Both the position numbers and the translations under genes were made by a program. Under the pieces are notes generated by a model. That model saw only the letters and a program-made list of their open reading frames with translations, was not told the origin of the DNA and ran no database searches. 64,000 nt of DNA, from positions 5,944 to 69,943 of the forward strand of contig JAZNGX010000002.1 in assembly GCA_045576675.1 (NCBI GenBank), given 5' to 3'. The stretch is from JAZNGX01 sp045576675 (GTDB lineage: Bacteria > Bacillota > Clostridia > Monoglobales > Firm-18). Below are positions 62,676-64,000 of this stretch, piece by piece; positions within the stretch are counted from its first letter, which is position 1; every line of letters begins with the position of its first letter.

Positions 62676-64000
62676 AATATCTGTATTTTTCTCTGAAATT
62701 TCTGAATCTGTGGTATGTAATTGCATTTGCATTATGGAACGAACCTGCATTGTTCATCGCTGTGCGTACTGCAGCCACAATGTCATCACCATCTATAAAC
62801 CAGGTTGGATACTGAAGACCTGCGTGCCAATTGTCCTCGTGCCACTCCAAATCTTCAAGATTAATCAAATCACGTTCAACCTTCCAATGCTCAAGGTCGT
62901 AAGAACTGAACAAAGAAAGGACGTTTCGTTGCCATATTTTGTTGGTCGTCATTCTGTTAAGAAGTGCGTAATACAAATCAGTTTGTTCATCGTATCTGAT
63001 ATAGAATTTTGAAAACGTTCCGTTAAATGGTATTATTTTTTTGAATTCTAATGGAGCTGAAGGGTTTTCTGTGTTTACTTTAAGTATTATTGCTTTGATT
63101 TTTGTTCCATCAGCTTCAGGGATATCATACCGATGTGAGTTATATCTTAAAATCATAACAAGCTCACCATCACGGTTTAAAAGAATATTACCCTCTTCAA
63201 ACATACACGGCCCCCAAGGCTCGCCAACGGCACCTTCCCAATTGGGGTCAAATTTTAAAAACGGAGTAACTGTCCAGTTGCTTGCATCCATTAAGTCGCT
63301 ATCAACCGGTACGCTTGCAACAGCAGTTTGGAAACCTGCTTTGTCTGTTGCACACAGATTGTTTATATAGAACCATAATCTGCCGTTGTGTTCCGCAAAA
63401 GCGGTGGGTGAGCATCTTAATGAATAGTCTTTGGTATGTTTTGCAACTACTGTTGCTTTGCTCCATGAAACGCAGTCATTATCTGAACAGTGAATAACAA
63501 GATCACCTGTGTTGTCATCAGAAGTTTCAGGACTGCCCGAAACACCAAGAATATATATTTTATCGCCTATTGTAAACATATTTCCCCAGGTCAGCTTATC
63601 AATGCTTGAAATATAACTCCAGCTTTCACCGTAATTTTTTGACACAAAGAACTGACAGTAACAGCCGTGACCTGTTCCGCCAAACATATCATGACTTGCA
63701 ATGTATGTTCCGTTATCAAGCTTTATTATGTTAGGTGAGCCCAGATATCTGCCTGAAAATGCGTAAGATAAATCATCCGGATGATTATAATTGATTATTT
63801 TTCCGGGAAAATATCCTGTCTGGAATAATCTTATGTTACTGTGGTCAAGCTCTTTTCCGTCATAGTCACAGATAGTAACCTGAACAGTGTAATCGGTATT
63901 GTTAAATAATCTGTCAATACTAAAAACGTTTGAGGTGCTTAAGGTATTGCTTTCATAAGCAATGCTTCCTGTTTCAAGCTCTTTTATTACAATCTTATAA
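62674..64000 (-). CDS. sialidase-like BNR-repeat protein, N-terminus beyond the window
   Basis: At least 442 codons of one open frame running off the window end. The part in view begins (reading from 64000) with a fibronectin-III-like segment (YTVQVTICDYDGKEL), then GRYLGSPNIIKLDNGTYIASH, VSKNYGESWSYI and SDNDCVSWSKAT, which are BNR/Asp-box turns of a six-bladed beta-propeller. Proteins of this type are exo-sialidase-like or related glycosidases; the substrate is uncertain. The Met at 63687 is internal, because the same frame and homologous motifs continue upstream. It converges on uxuB. Confidence 0.8.
   Translation of the reverse strand, partial: YKIVIKELETGSIAYESNTLSTSNVFSIDRLFNNTDYTVQVTICDYDGKELDHSNIRLFQTGYFPGKIINYNHPDDLSYAFSGRYLGSPNIIKLDNGTYIASHDMFGGTGHGCYCQFFVSKNYGESWSYISSIDKLTWGNMFTIGDKIYILGVSGSPETSDDNTGDLVIHCSDNDCVSWSKATVVAKHTKDYSLRCSPTAFAEHNGRLWFYINNLCATDKAGFQTAVASVPVDSDLMDASNWTVTPFLKFDPNWEGAVGEPWGPCMFEEGNILLNRDGELVMILRYNSHRYDIPEADGTKIKAIILKVNTENPSAPLEFKKIIPFNGTFSKFYIRYDEQTDLYYALLNRMTTNKIWQRNVLSLFSSYDLEHWKVERDLINLEDLEWHEDNWHAGLQYPTWFIDGDDIVAAVRTAMNNAGSFHNANAITYHRFRNFREKYRY

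Noticed and set aside
1..64000. CRISPR arrays, insertion sequences, prophage, tRNA or rRNA genes
   Set aside because: No regularly spaced repeats of suitable length, transposase or integrase motifs, or cloverleaf with T-loop sequences were found in the intergenic regions, all of which are shorter than about 170 bases.

Overview
The window is a dense, AT-rich stretch of a Gram-positive-type bacterial chromosome, most likely a gut-type Clostridia member (Bacillota). The evidence is the gene order (priA-def-fmt-rsmB ... rlmN-prpC-prkC-rsgA-rpe-thiN; recA-recX-rimO-pgsA; acpP-rnc-[radical SAM]-smc-ftsY; TIGR03960-type radical SAM plus DUF2344), strong GGAGG-type ribosome binding sites, frequent TTG starts, an archaeal-type ProRS, and a protein with copper-amine-oxidase N-terminal-like repeats. 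The exact genus cannot be fixed from sequence alone. I see no rRNA, tRNA, CRISPR array, insertion sequence or phage gene, and no gene-free stretch longer than about 170 bases.

Layout. 1-1.8 kb: the 3' end of trpB converging on a CPA2 antiporter. 1.8-5.9 kb: a plant-polysaccharide unit, a GH28-like protein and a GH3 beta-xylosidase-like enzyme on the minus strand, divergent from an AraC regulator, with four ATATTGC(T/A) repeats between them (the first three exactly 21 bp apart). 6-12.5 kb: yceD-rpmF, a DUF512 radical SAM protein, der, plsY, gpsA and an orphan peptide-type binding lipoprotein. 12.5-24 kb: proS, HD and HAD hydrolases, luxS, cysteine desulfurase-thiI, cinA, recA-recX-rimO-pgsA, plsX and a PrsA-like foldase. 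24-33 kb: acpP-rnc-radical SAM-smc-ftsY-UPF0182. 33-46 kb: a long housekeeping operon from priA to thiN, which contains DUF896, an amidohydrolase, a ComEC-type metallohydrolase and DUF3006. 46-50.5 kb: serC-serA, nth, a two-half ATPase and mgsA. 50.5-54.4 kb (minus strand): kdgK, DUF1294, DUF2344 and a radical SAM protein. 54.4-57.5 kb: a shortened SpoIVFA-like protein, SpoIVFB, a serine hydrolase and convergent ttcA. 57.5-59.8 kb: rplM-rpsI and a YabE-like 3D-domain protein. 59.8-64 kb: an AraC regulator divergent from uxuA-uxuB, then an incomplete sialidase-like (BNR-repeat) gene running off the window.

How the genes work together. Most of the window is core information processing and envelope or lipid synthesis. 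The accessory theme is uronic acid and hemicellulose use. The GH28-like and GH3 enzymes lack signal peptides and so probably act on imported oligosaccharides. UxuB and UxuA convert fructuronate to 2-keto-3-deoxygluconate, which KdgK phosphorylates, and each AraC regulator sits divergent to one of these units. No dramatic new defence or mobile system is visible. The more interesting signals are regulatory: an AraC operator array; a priA start built from a terminator hairpin and a promoter; a terminator buried in the ttcA coding end; phased A-tracts upstream of rplM; a palindrome inside the YabE promoter; and a leaderless yceD start. Several genes also have unusual architecture.
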